DNA from: Closterium sp. Naga37s-1
Taxonomy: Eukaryota; Streptophyta; Zygnematophyceae; Desmidiales; Closteriaceae
NCBI GenBank assembly: GCA_947471745.1
Contig: CANJKZ010000502.1
Location: 441,501-505,500 of the forward strand
Length of the DNA: 64,000 nt
Direction: 5' to 3'
A program made the position numbers and the translations under genes. Shown one piece after another: positions 37,175 to 52,862 of this stretch. Numbering within the stretch: position 1 is the stretch's first letter; every line of letters begins with the position of its first letter. The notes below the pieces were generated by a model. That model made no database searches. It was not told the origin of the DNA and worked only from the letters and a program-made list of their open reading frames with translations.

Positions 37175-40100
37175 ATGGCGCTGTGCCGGCAACTCGTTGC
37201 TGTTCCGCATCCTACGCGCCACGTGGTTCTGGATCCGTCCTTAAGTTCTCGGAATTCCGGTCTTCTGTTCCTGCCGTCGCTCCCTACAGCGCTAACAGGA
37301 CGATTTGTAACGAACACAGGTGAATGGTGCTGCGTCAGGCGTAGAGCTCTTAATGTTACAGCGAAAACGTCTAAAGCGAGGAAGAATTCAGCGACGCGAA
37401 CCAAGCAGCCGAAAAGGACTGAGAAACGCGTTTCCCGGACGAATGGCGAGTCATGGGATGCCACGTCAGCGGCGTCGGAGCCGGACTTTTCGTGGGCCAG
37501 TGGCACAACTGTAGCTGCATTAGGTCGCCGTGAGGATGACGTGGACGGGGAAGGTTCTGACGTGGCGACAAGAAGCAGATCAACAAGGGGTTTACGTGCT
37601 GACAACAAGCAAGAGCTTGACAATGCAGGTGCCGCTTCTGTCGCCGCGGCAGTCGCCGCATCAGCCGCCGCGTCGGCCGCTGTTCTCAAAACTGCAGAAA
37701 TCGTTATTGAGGAAGATAACGTAGGGGTAGTGACAGGCAAGCCTGCTGCTGGCGTAGAAGAGGAGCAGGAGGAGGAGGAGGAAGAGGAAGAGGAAGAGGA
37801 AGAGGAAGAGGAGTGGGATGAGGATTGGGAGGAGGAAGAGGAGGGAGAGGACGAAGATGTGAGGGTAGAGTTGTGGGAGGGTGATTTACCCCCGATGACG
37901 GAGGAGGAGGAGCGGGAGCTGCTTCTAGAGGCGGAGCGCGAAATCGCGCAACTGGAGGCGGAGAAATTGGCGGGAGTTGCGCCCGCGGCGGGTCGTATGG
38001 TGGACAATGATTGGCTGCAGGAAGACGGGGAGATCGGCGCGGAGGCGGGGCGGGAGAGGGGCGCGGGGGAAGCGGCGCGCGGGGAAGTGACGGAGGCGGG
38101 TAAGGGCGCGGGGGAAGAAGCGGGGGGAGCGGTGGCGGACATGGAGGGGGAAATTGCGGCGCTGCGGAGGCAGCTTGCGGAGATGGAGAGGGAACTGGCG
38201 AAAGCCAAGGCGCGGGAGGGGGCGCAGGCAGCGGCGGAAGGGCTTAGGGGACAGAAAAACCCCGAACCTCGGGGTTTTGCGGCTGAACCCGCAGGGTCGA
38301 TCGGAGAAAAGAAGGCGGCAGCAGTGAGTGTGAGAGACGAGAGCGATTCCGGACGGGTTCTCGACGAAATAGTGGGGGGAGAGGAGGGGGAGGGAGAGGG
38401 AAAGGAAGAGGAGGAAGAAGAAGAGGACGAGGATGATTTGTCGCATTTGAGGAGGAAAGAGCAGAGGCGGCTGCGAGAGGAGATGCGGTGGCTGGAAGGG
38501 AAGGACGAGGAGGGATGGGAAGGCAATGACGCATCATCATCACCAGGATCAGATGCGGAGCGAAGAGGGTTACCAGCAGTGATGCGATGCTTCGACACGG
38601 CGAGGGTTTTCATTAAGGCCGGCGACGGCGGCGACGGAATCGTGGCGTTCCGCCGGGAGAAGTTTGTTCCGGACGGCGGGCCGTCGGGCGGCAACGGAGG
38701 GCGGGGCGGCAACGTAATCATTACTGCCGACCCGGCGCTGAATTCCCTCCTGCCGTTCCGCCGGTCGGTGCATTTCAGGGCGACGCGCGGGGCGCACGGG
38801 AAGGGGAGTAATAGGCATGGCGAGGCGGGCCGGGATGTGGAGATTAAAGTCCCCCCCGGGACTATTGTCCGCGAGGTGGTGGGGAGGGGGCCTGTGCGGG
38901 ACTGGGGGGTGAAGAAAGGTGGAGAGGAGTGGGTGGAAGGGGAGGGGGAGGCGGAGGGGGCGCAGGGGGGGGAAGGGGAGGGGGAGGGGCGCGCGCTGCT
39001 GGAGCTGGTGCGCGCGGGGCAGAGCGAGGTGCTGCTGGCGGGGGGGAGGGGCGGGCGGGGGAACGCGGCGTTCAAGACTGGGCGGACCAATGCGCCCCAG
39101 ATCGCGGAAAAGGGGGAGGAGGGGCCAGAAATGTGAGTGCGCTGGGGGAAGGAGTAGTGGAGGAGGTGGGTGGAGGGGGGGGGATAGGGGTTGAGGTTGA
39201 AGGTACTACAGGGTGAGGGGTTGAGGGCGCAGCTGGAGCTGCGAGTGGTGGCAGGGCAGGGTGGGTATCATGGACCCTTTCTCACGCCACCCGTACCCCT
39301 TGCTACTCCCCCCTTCTCCTGCCCTTCCCTCCTTTCCCACGGGTGGGTGCAGCTGCACATGCGCCCAACGGTCTGGATAATTGATGCATTACCCTCTCTC
39401 TCTTCCTCTTCCCGCTCACTCCCCCCCTCTCTCTATTTCTCCCCAGGTGGGTGCAGCTGGAGCTGCGGGTGGTGGCGGATGTGGGCATCGTGGGCGCACC
39501 AAATGCGGGCAAGTCGACGCTGCTCGCCGCCATCTCTGCCGCCCGCCCCAAGGTGAGATCAATCACCTGATTGTGTTTGTTTGATAGTTACGGATACATG
39601 TTTCGGTCTACCTGCTCACCATGCTAGTGACAGAGCTGCAAGAGGCAATGTGCCCCTCCTCTTCCCTACTCCCTCACCGCTTTCATCGCTCCCCTTCTTT
39701 CGTCTCTCCTCTTCTCTTCTCATCTACCTCTTCCCTTCGCTCGCCCCCCCCCAGGTGGCCAACTACCCATTCACCACTCTGGTCCCCAATCTGGGAGTGG
39801 TGGCGGTGCCAGGCGGGTTTGACAGCATGGTGTGGGCGGACGTGCCTGGGCTGCTGGAGGGAGCGCACGTGGGGCGAGGGCTGGGCCACCAGTTCCTGAG
39901 ACACACAGATCGTTGCCGCGTGCTGGTGAGTTGCACGATGGCACGGGTGAGAGTGGCAGTGCCAGGCAGCATGCATGCTGCAGGGCAGGAGGGCGCGTAT
40001 GGTGTGGGCGGACGTGCCTGGGCTGCTGGGGGGCACATGTGGGGCGAGGGCTGGGCCACCAGTTCCTGAGACACACCGACCGCTGTAGAGTGCTGGTGGT

Positions 40101-43100
40101 GGCGAGTGATAGAACAGAGCCGGCTTACATCTCGTGTAATAGGTGAAGTTTTGAGACGTCTCGAAGCTTACATCGCGCCCTCCCTCGCTGCCAAGCCACG
40201 TGTCATCCACTTTAACAAGATGGGCCTGCCAGACGCGCAGCACCAGTGCCCCTTGCACTCTCTCACGCCTTCTCCCATGCTCTCTCTCACTCTATCCCCC
40301 GTGCCATCTCCCCATCTCCTCGTCCGTACTCCCAGATTCATGTCATTGACGGCAGCAGCCCCCAGCCTTACCTAGAGCTCCAAGCAGTCACCAGGGAACT
40401 CGCCCTCTTCTCTCCCTCTCTAGCTGCCAAGCCGTGTGTCTTCAACAAGATGTTGCCCCCGCCCTCTCCCCCTCTCCCCCTTCCAGATTCATGTCATTGA
40501 CGGTAGCAGCCCACAACCCTACCTAGAGCTCCAGGCAGTCACCAGAGAACTAGCCCTCTTCTCTCCCTCTCTCGCCGCCAAGCCGCGGGTCATTGTCTTT
40601 AATAAGATGGACTTGCCAGACGCGCAGCACCAGTGGGGAAGCTTCCAGGAAGCCGTGCGGGAGCTGGGGCTGGGAGGGGAAGGGGAGGAGAACGGGGCGT
40701 GGTGGGGAGGGGCGGAAGGGGAAGGGGAGGGGGAAGGAGAGGGGAGGAGGGGTCCTGTGGTACTGAGCATGAGTGCTGTGACGGGGCAGGGCACACAGGA
40801 GGTGGTGCGCGCTGCGTATGGGCTGCTCAAGAGTGTGCAGGGGGAGAGCGACGGATGGGGAGACGAGGGCGAGGAGGAAGGTGAGGAAAAAGGGGTGGAG
40901 GGGGGTTGGCGGTGTTTCGAGCATGCAGTGTATGAAGAGGTCATGCAGCCTGCCTGTTTCGCATCGCTCCGCAGCTCCTTTCTTTAGAAACCGAGGTGGA
41001 ACAAGTTAGGCTCCCCTCCGTCTCCGCAGTAGTGAACAAGTTTCGATGCTCTCCCCTCCGTCTCCTCTCTCGTCCCCCTCTATCTTCCCCATCTTTCGTT
41101 CCCCCTCTTTCATCTCATCCTTGCTCACACCAGTGCCTTGGCTTGGCAGCAGAGGTGCAGAGGGCAAGGCGGGCGGCAGTGAACGAGTTACCCTCGTCCC
41201 CCTCACCCACTACCCCTCCCCTTCTCCTCCCGCCTCCGTCCCCCTCCCCTCCGGCCCTCCTCCACCCCCCAGCCCCCAACACCACGTGCCAGCGCCTGGG
41301 GTGACTTTTGAGTCGACTCAAAAGTCAAACACCACGTGCCAGCGCCTGGGGCTAGCAGAGGAGGTGCAGAGAGCGAGGCGGGCGGCTGTGAACGAGTTCC
41401 GATGCTCGTCCCTCTCTTCCGCCCTCTCTCTCCCCTGTCTGTTGCCTGTCCGCTATCAACGCCCCTCCCAGCCCCCAACACCACGTGCCAGCGCCTGGGA
41501 CTAGCAGCAGAGGTGCAGCGAGCGAGGCGGGCGGCAGTGAACGATGAGCTCCCCTCGTCCCTTGCTCACCTTTCTCCCTCTTCCTGCTCCCCCTCGCCTT
41601 TCTCCCCCTTGATTCACCCCCTCTCCGCCCCCCCTCCCAGCCCCCAACACGTCTCGCCAGCGCCTTGGTCTAGCAGCAGAGGTGCAGCGGGCGAGGCGGG
41701 CGGCTGTGAACGAGTTTCCCCTGTCCCCCTCACTTTTCTCCCTCTTCCTGCTCTTCCTCGCCGCTCTCCCCCCTGTTCCCTTCCACCCTCCGCCCCCCAG
41801 CCCCCAACACCACTCGCCAGCGCCTGGGCTTAGCAGCGGAGGTGCAGCGAGCGAGGCGGGCGGCAGTGAACGAGTTCCGGGTGGCATTTGACGGGCACAC
41901 GCGCGTGTTTGAAGTGACAGGGGAGGGCATTGAGCGATTCGTGCAGATGACCAACTGGGAGTGAGTGGAAGGGGGGAGCAGGGGATGGTGGGTGGGTGTT
42001 GGGGAAATGGAGTAAGTGACGGGTGAAAGCACCACACACGCGGGTGTTTGAGGTCACGGGGGAGGGCATCGAGCGATTCGTGCAGATGACCAACTGGGAG
42101 TGAGTTCAACGGGGGTGGTGGGGAGAACGGGGACTGGGGGTCAGGGGATGGTGACAGCTGTCCAGCATTTGTATGTCAGTCGCCTTCTCTGTTATGTCAC
42201 GTGCATGTTCGAGGTCATGGGGGAGGGGATCGAGCAATTCGTGCAGATTACCAACTGGGAGTGAGTTTGGGGAGGGCGGAGGAGGGAATGGGGAGGGGGA
42301 GCAGAGATTGATTGATTGATTGGCGGCTTCCCACAGAAGTGAAGCCGTCACACATCTGTGTTTCAAGTGACGTGAGAGGGCATCGAGCGATGTGTGCCTA
42401 TGACTAACAGGGAGTGATTTGACTTCTTCCCCACGTGCTGGGGCCACGTGTATTTCAGGGTGGTAGACACGAGGTGAAACACCTTATCAACCCCTCCCTG
42501 CTTCGCATCCCCCCTCCTCCCTTCATCCCTTCTCCCCTGCTCCAGGTACTTTGAGGCGGTGAGGCGCTTCGCCCATGTGTTGGAAGCGAGTGGCATTAAC
42601 GAGGCACTGAGGGCGCGGGGCGTGCGGGAGGGGGACACTGTGGTCATTGGCCAGGTGCGCTCGCAACTGCGGTACAATGCGGTACGCTGTGGTGGACGTC
42701 GGCCAGGTTGGGTTCATTATAGGTGACCCACCACTAGTGATGATGGGTGTTCCTAATCGAGCAGGGCATGGGCCCAAGGAGCACAGGGATGACCCAGAGC
42801 GTGCAGGAGGGGAAAGGGGCAGAGGGACAGCTATGTCTGGCCGCAGGGCGCAGTCTGGCCGCAGGGCGCAGGGCATGTGGGCCAAAGGGCGCAGAGGGAC
42901 AGCTATGTCATTGTGCAATTGGCTCGTCGCTTGTGCTCTTGTATCACTCCCCACTCCGCTACTTTGGCCCACCCCCACTCCACACTCCCTTCCTTCCCAC
43001 TTCTCTCCCTCTTTTTCCACTTCTCCCCCTTTTCCCACTCCCACCCACATGTCCCACCTCTCCCCTCTCGTCACTTCTCCTCTCCCGTCACAACAGCTGG

Positions 43101-43623
43101 AGTTCACGTGGAGGGAATCAGATAACATAATGGAGGCCGTGGGCGGCGACTGGTAGCATGCAGTGCCCTGTGTCGCTCGCATGTGTAAACCCCCTCGTCT
43201 TCCTCTCCGTCTCCCCTGCCTGTCACAACAGCTGCAGTTCACATGGAGTTCACGTGGAGGGAGTCAGACGGCATAATGTTGGCCGTGGGGGGGCGAATGG
43301 CATCTCTCGGTGCCAACTGCACCTCTCCCCTTAACGAACCTGCTCTCTTCTCTCCTCTACCTCTTCTCTCCTCCCCCTGTCACAACAGTTGGAGTTCACG
43401 TGGAGGGACTCAGACGACATAATGGAGGCAGTGGGGGGTGACTGGCAGCACTCAGTGCTGTTCTTCTCTCCTCTCATGCTTCTTCCAATCACTCTCCTAC
43501 CGTATCTCCGCTTCTCCCCTATCCCAGCTGGAGTTCACGTGGAGGGATTCGGATGACATAATGGAGGCAGTGGGGGGCGATTGGAAGCGCGGCATCAGAG
43601 GATCGAAGCTCTGGCCGCACTAG
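37175..43623 (+). CDS. Chloroplast-type Obg GTPase (ObgC), 7 exons
   Basis: Obg GTPases bind the large ribosomal subunit, and ObgC is needed for chloroplast ribosome assembly. Exons are 37175-39132, 39447-39552, 39755-39925, 40487-40880, 41801-41960, 42546-42654 and 43528-43623, joining in frame to about 997 residues. Residues 1-60 resemble a transit peptide. Residues about 100-460 are acidic with long Glu runs. The glycine-rich Obg domain starts near residue 470 ([20 protein letters not shown]) and carries an acidic insert. The G domain has GAPNAGKS (669-676), YPFTT (692-696), DVPGL (717-721), NKMD (784-787) and SAVTG (841-845), with an acidic loop before SAVTG. The C-terminal OCT domain shows [14 protein letters not shown] and [19 protein letters not shown]. 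At least four terminal-exon copies exist. I chose the last (ending [10 protein letters not shown]); stopping at 43156 gives a shorter C-terminus. Most introns hold decayed exon copies. The long leader and acidic inserts make it larger than the usual family member. Confidence 0.93.
39226..39262 (+). repeat. Decayed copy of the start of ObgC exon 2
   Basis: GCAGCTGGAGCTGCGAGTGG matches the start of exon 2 (GCAGCTGGAGCTGCGGGTGG at about 39452) about 225 bp upstream, within intron 1. A weaker GTGGGTGCAGCTGCACATG copy lies at about 39343. Confidence 0.8.
39999..40098 (+). repeat. Decayed copy of the second half of ObgC exon 3
   Basis: This repeats the exon 3 part coding [20 protein letters not shown] through the CRVL before the donor, about 170 bp downstream, with small losses in the middle. 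The copy still ends GTGCTG|GTGG, resembling the real donor. Confidence 0.92.
40180..40452 (+). repeat. Two decayed copies of ObgC exon 4
   Basis: The first copy (40180-40248) matches the stretch coding for [21 protein letters not shown]. The second (40335-40452) starts after its own acceptor-like CCCAG with ATTCATGTCATTGACGGCAG and runs to TTCAACAAGATG. The real exon 4 begins at 40487 after CTTCCAG. The copies sit in intron 3 and carry small losses. Confidence 0.93.
41142..41715 (+). repeat. Tandem decayed copies of ObgC exon 5 start (about five)
   Basis: The word GAGGTGCAG(C/A)GAGCGAGGCGG, which codes for EVQRARRA in exon 5, recurs near 41150, 41365, 41510, 41680 and in the real exon at about 41841. 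Three of the copies are preceded by an acceptor-like CCCAGCCCCCAACAC. Spacing is about 135-215 bp, mostly about 165. A fainter remnant lies near 40990-41045. One copy is split by the palindrome at 41302-41327. Confidence 0.93.
41278..41351. repeat. 26-bp palindrome between identical 24-bp direct repeats
   Basis: A perfect palindrome (41302-41327; core TTTTGAGTCGACTCAAAA) lies exactly between two identical 24-bp direct repeats at 41278-41301 and 41328-41351 (AACACCACGTGCCAGCGCCT plus GGGG). The repeats are ObgC exon-5 copy sequence. The arrangement is that of an insert with a long target duplication. Confidence 0.95.
42038..42418 (+). repeat. Three decayed copies of the ObgC OCT-domain exon end
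   Basis: The exon 5 stretch coding for [19 protein letters not shown] plus its donor (GGGAGTGAGT) recurs at about 42038-42105, 42206-42265 and 42352-42418, increasingly changed. The first copy keeps an open frame and the donor. Confidence 0.93.
43097..43450 (+). repeat. Alternative or decayed ObgC terminal-exon copies (three)
   Basis: Copies of the exon coding for LEFTWR(D/E)SD(D/N)IMEAVGG begin after CAACAG at 43097, near 43231 and at 43389. The first is open and stops at 43156, so it could be a real alternative last exon. The second is scrambled. The third runs on without a quick in-frame end. The copy at 43528-43623 is the one chosen for the CDS. Confidence 0.85.
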
Positions 43624-46600
43624 AACATGGAGTGCGGGATGGAGAACAAACCAAGAAATGAAATGGATGTTTCTTGAGTCAACTAGAACATGGATGGACG
43701 GATCGTATGGTGGTGATTGTTCTTATACGGTAGTCTTCAGATTGCATTCACCGCTCTTCTAGCCTTGTGAAACTAACAATGGGCCATGAATATTCCATCC
43801 ATGTGCATTCCACTCTGTGGGCCATGGTTGTGGCTTCAAGGGTTTCATATTTCGGTTTAGAATGACTTGTCAAAATTTCAGACTTCTGTGTACTAGGTCT
43901 GGCCAACCAGGCACAAAGAGGCTATATAACTCAAACAATCAAAACAGGTACAGCAGAATCTGGTGGGCCTGCTGCTGGCCAATCAAATGCAGCCACGCGT
44001 CAGCCCAGGAACCCAGATAGTCGTTGCTGTAGCTGCCAAGTCAACCAGTCACGCCACATGCTGCCACGTGCCAGACCAGGCAGCTGTGAAGTCACATGAC
44101 CTGCTGCAAACACAAGCAGCCACACAGCCATGTGCTGTGCCAGACCAGGCAGCTGCGAAGTAAATGACATGTGGCAAACACAAGCAAGCAGTCACACTGA
44201 CAGAAACTGGAGCGGTGAAGGCAGGCCTGGGAGTGTCGCACAAGCAACGGAACTCACCCGCTTGAGTGGCTGGGTTGTGGAAGAGAGGAGGGGGGTGTGA
44301 GAGATGAGGGAAATGAGGGGGCGGTGGTGGGGAGAGGAGGGAGTTGAAGGGTGGATGGGGGAGCGGGGGGGAGGGGGAGACGAGTCATCACCAGGGGGGA
44401 AGTTGAGGTAAGGGAGGGGGAAGGGGATGAGGGGTGAGTCTGAAAGCGGGGAACGGGGGAGGATGGGGAGAGAGGGGGGACGGAGTGAGACAAGGGGAGA
44501 TGAGGGTGGGCGTGAAGGAAGAAAACAACAGGGCGCGGCAGTGATGTGAAGGGGGGGCTGGTTGGATGAAGGGAGAGAGGGGGGAATGACGGGAGTGCGG
44601 GGAAAATGAGGGGAGAGCGGGGAAGATGAGGGGAGAGCGAGGAGATGAGGGGAGCGCGGGGAGAAGAGGGAAGAGTGGGGGAATGAGGGGAAAGCGAGGA
44701 AGATGAGGGGAGAGCGGGGAGGATGAGCGAGTTGGGAAGCTGAGAGATGCGTGACGTTTCTAGGCCTGCCAAGGGAGCAAAGGGAGGGCTGGGAAGCGGA
44801 GAGATGAATGCCGTTTCCAGGCTACGCCGTAGGGTGAAAGTGTAGGCTAGGTCATAGGGTCATAAGGGGAAGCGGGTGAAGGAGGAGGAGGGGGGGAAGG
44901 GGGAGAGGGGGAGAGAGGAATCAAGGGGGAAGGGGGCTGCGTCGGCTGTGACCTTTTCGCCGATCCTTTGTGTCTTCAAATGTTCATTTTTTAAGACGAA
45001 TTTTGAGGCGCCTTATTTTAGGCAAGGGGAGGGAGGTGGAAGGGGAAAATAAAGGGGAAATGGCCGCTTCGCCCATCCGCCAGTCCTCTCCGTCCGATTC
45101 CCCTTTTTCTCCTCTCCACTCGCCTCCACTCACCTCCACTGACCTCCCGTCCTCCTTTTCCGCGTCTCAGTCCAAGATACAGTCGACGCTCCGAAGTTAT
45201 GAAGTGGAAAGCGGAAAGGGGAGGGGGAAGGGGAAATTGCCGTCACCTCCGCTCACCTCCCTTACCCCGCGCCAGGATACAGTCGACGCTGTGAGGTAGA
45301 CGAAACGCGCTGTCTAATCGACGAAACGCACTACGTTATTGATGCGTACAAAATCGACGATAGTAACTCGTCCGCCGACAAACGTTATGATACGTTCATT
45401 ACGCAGGTAAATCGAAGTCAGATCTGGAGGGTGCAAGAATGCGATGTCTGTTCATATCTAATACTGGTAGCACGCCAATAGACGCGTGAAGCGACTAACC
45501 GTACGTACGACTGAGGGGTGAGCGGCACTTGCTGCATCGTCGAAGAATTCTACTTATATCGGCTACCGCGCTGAGGTCTGACATAGCAAAACTACTACCT
45601 AACACAACTAAGGTAACAAGTCAGACCCACGATTGTGCATCTGCGCAATGACAGCTGAGAAGCATTCAGTGTGGCAGGTTCGGAAAATCGAGGTTCGGGA
45701 TGTTGATATTGCCGTGGTGGTTGTGCCAGGGTGTCAAAAACACAAATCATTCCCATTGGTTTGCACAAAACTCTTCTCATCCACCCATTGTTTTCCAGCT
45801 GCCCGAGTAAGATGAAAGCGAGTCACAGCGCCACGGACGAATTCCCCAAACCAAACCAAAGCCGTCCCGCAACTCACGCCGAAACTAAACAAAAACTCTC
45901 ATGCTGACCCAACTAGAATTAGCGCCACGTCAACCACCTCCTAGAAAGTTCGAGCCTGCCCTTGCAGACCAGCCCACCCAACAAACCCCCCAGAAAAAAT
46001 ACGCGCCCTTAGAAAATTCGTTTGCATACTCACAAATGGCAACCAATATGCAAAGTTCAACCCAACAGTTCACAATGAATGTACAACATGGTTTGGGTTG
46101 GGCTGGATGGATGAGGCGGGGGCACAGTTTGAGCCGCCACAACATGTTCACCACGCGCCATTGGGATATGTCCACTGCCGCTTGGTCGGCGGGGCATTTC
46201 ATTGGTCAATGACAATAGCCACCACCACACCTCCATCCCATGCCACAACCAGATGAAATCGTCGTCACCGTTGAGGGTGGTTACAGCACCACCATCCACC
46301 CATTCACAACATACTCTATGTACTACCGCACCGCGCATCCAGCGTGGTGTCAGTAATTCCCTCCCTTTCTGGCAGAGCAACCCGTCCGACCGTACTGCAC
46401 CTAGGTAAATGCCGTATTTTTCTATTACTCGAACACATTGTTGACCCATCACATTTGGTTTGAAGTCGCGCTACGACACGCCGCGGTGGCTGAATTGCTG
46501 ACTTTCATTCATCCATTCATCAGCGGCACTCTCTTCTGTTTCAGCAGCTACCTCCACTACCTTTCTGAGCATAACTCTCGGAATTGTGTCCTTGTCGTTC

Positions 46601-46879
46601 ATTTTCGTCCTTCTCAAACTCACGGACGGAAGGATTCTTCGAAAGCTCCAACCTAATGAGCTTAGACTTCAGGCTAGAAGCTCCACGGAGCAAATTATGC
46701 TACCTGAAGCGACCCGGTTACTAGTACACGGAGAAGCCCATGGCATAAAGCAGCGTTGAGTTAGAATAGAGGTCGGGTTTGGGGTGGGTGGGTAGAGTCC
46801 TGTGAGGAGCGAGCTGCCAAGTGCCTTGGGCCGAACCGTGTATGAAAACCTTTCGCGGCAACCTTTTCGCCGCGACTAA

Positions 46880-46880
<1 letters not shown>
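43624..46880. other. Intergenic, low-complexity and unassigned
   Basis: No gene is supported here. About 44034-44200 holds two imperfect roughly 67-bp copies around GCCAGACCAGGCAGCTG. From 44270 to 44730 the strand is G/A-rich with a GGGGAGAGCGGGGAAGATGA-like repeat that yields a Pro/Ser-rich minus-strand frame of no value. Near 45001 is a TTTTGAGGCGCCTTATTTTA palindrome relative. Two copies of a GATACAGTCGACGCT word lie near 45178 and 45277. Open frames between 45.6 and 46.6 kb match nothing I recognise. Confidence 0.6.
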
Positions 46881-50970
<4,090 letters not shown>

Positions 50971-50984
50971 ACGGGCGATAGTAT

Positions 50985-51135
50985 GGGTCCTCTTGACGGC
51001 TGGCCGTCCTCTTGACGTCTGGCCGTCATTCTGATTAACATTCTGACTAACAATGGTATGGATGGTGAAGGTGTGCTCAGGTATGCATCATGACGGCTGG
51101 TCGTCCTCTTGACGGCTGGACGTCATTCTGACAAC
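50985..51135. repeat. Short dispersed repeats of a GACGGCTGGCCGTC word
   Basis: CTCTTGACGGCTGG(C/A)CGTC recurs about four times, in two clusters that also share CATTCTGA(T/C). GACGGCTGGCCGTC is itself nearly palindromic. Function unknown. Confidence 0.6.
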
Positions 51136-51327
51136 ATTGTATTGTGACATCATCGTGGACCTATCGTCATTTTCATCTGCCCGTAATTTTCATCTGCCCG
51201 TCTCTAATTTTAACCGTTTCCCCCCCTCCCAAGCACTTTTCTCCCCGCCCCCCCCCCCTTCCCTTCCCCCCACTCCCTCCCAAGCAGACCCCACGCGAAT
51301 GACCCTCACCTCATCGTGGTGCGTGGG

Positions 51328-51914
51328 TGTAACGTCAGGGGCTTTTGCCTCTGACGGCCAAGAGGGGTCAAGAAGACTTTTGAAGATACCAAGATACCAA
51401 GATCAGAGAAGACTAGAAGATCAGAAGGTGGTTTGGAGTCGAGGCGCTGCTGTGGAGGCTCAAGTGGATCTGGCTCACTTGGCTTCGATAGCTTAGCATC
51501 AAGTCTAGGTTCTTACTTGTAACTCTCTATAAAATTAATTACTCTGTACTTTCGTATGAATGGCACTTTGGACAGGGTTCTGTCGTGAAACTTATTAGGT
51601 GAAAATATGGCTAGGACATGAATGAAACGCTTTTCGTAGTTTCTCCTGAGTTCTAACTCCAAACCTCGCGTCTCCAGCAGCAATTATGGTTCCCTCAAAT
51701 GCGGTCTGGTGACTATTCACCTTAGTATACTTGTTCGCAGGCTCTGGCTGCTGGAGATTCGATATTCCTCTGGATAAACTTGACCTCAAAACACTCGTTC
51801 GCAGGATCCCGGTAGCTATCGCTTGACTGACTGGCCTAGTGCGAAGTTAGCCTTGCTCTGTCCAGCTTACGGTACTTCTAGAGAGTTACCGCAGTATAGT
51901 ACTGAAGTGTTACA
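51328..51914 (+). mobile_element. Possible solo LTR (weak)
   Basis: A 587-bp stretch starts TGTAACG and ends GTGTTACA, so the termini are inverted and of TG...CA form. It holds a CTCTATAAAATTAAT box near 51525. The flanks show no matching 5-bp duplication and no second copy is present, so this is only a suggestion. Confidence 0.28.
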
Positions 51915-51954
51915 GCTAGAATGAGTTACGACACGGTCGTGACGATTGTTCCGT

Positions 51955-52245
51955 CGCGCGGCGGAGCGATCTGACGATCAGCGCAACTTTCAGCGTAGAT
52001 ATCAGCGCAACGGTCAGCGCAATATCAGTGCAACTAATAGCGCAAGCAGCGGAACGATCAGCGCCGCGCTCAACCCAGCGGTCAGCGCAACGATCGGCGC
52101 AACCATCAGCGCAGCGATTCGCAAAACGACTGGCGCAACTGTCCGCGCAGCAATCAGCGCACTCCTCGGCTTGATGGATAAGCGCAACTATATCCGCGCA
52201 AACCATATCAGCGCAACTTCCATGTCAAGGATCCGCGCAGCGAGT
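51955..52245. repeat. Degenerate short minisatellite around TCAGCGCAAC
   Basis: About 20 imperfect repeats of a 10-16-bp word (ATCAGCGCAACG and variants) fill this interval. Confidence 0.85.
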
Positions 52246-52428
52246 GAGACGCTCGACGGTCATCGCCTTGCAGTTTAGATCTGTAACAGTTTTCACGGTT
52301 CCTACCTTTCTCATGACCTTGCGTCTTATGGCTTCCCCAATCTGCGGCGTAGTGCCGCGGAATGCGCATTGCCGTCCCCACGCCGCCGGGACCCCCCCGC
52401 GCCTTGAATCCCGCTACACTCATGCTCT

Positions 52429-52525
52429 CACTCTCACTCTCTGCCACACTCTCTGCCACACTCTCTGCCACACTCTCTGCCACACTCTCTGCCACACTCT
52501 CTGCCACACTCTCTGCCACAGTCAC
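52429..52525. repeat. 12-bp tandem repeat CTCTCTGCCACA
   Basis: About seven nearly perfect copies. The apparent open frames across it follow the 12-bp period. Confidence 0.93.
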
Positions 52526-52862
52526 CCTGACTGCCATGCTGGCGACGCAGCCTTAGTGCTATAAGTGTCCGTTGCTTGGTCCTGACTGCCTGCCATGCTG
52601 TCGCTCGGGCAGCCGCCTGGCTCCGCCATGGGCACTGTGGGGACACGTCTCATGGCTGAGTTTGATGGGTTTTGAGAATTCTCAGAAACCAGCCGCTTGG
52701 CTCCGTCATGGGCGCTGTGGTCGCTGGGGCAGCCGCCTGGCTCCGTCATGGGCGCTGTGGGCGCAACTTACACGGCTGAGTTTGGTGGGCCGAGGTGGGG
52801 AGGCTTCAAGTCGTATCACCAGGGGCGCTGAGATGCCATCACTTGCACTGACTCACCCAACC

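Noticed and set aside
36970-39090. 706-residue Ser/Pro-rich frame on the minus strand
   Set aside because: It is the antisense of ObgC exon 1, whose plus-strand product has clear Obg homology.
44254-44772. 172-residue Pro/Ser/Leu frame on the minus strand
   Set aside because: It follows a G/A-rich low-complexity tract and has no family resemblance.
45901-46212. 103-residue plus-strand frame starting MLTQLELAPRQPPPRK
   Set aside because: No recognisable domain, no splice context, and a competing minus-strand frame of similar length; not enough to call a gene.
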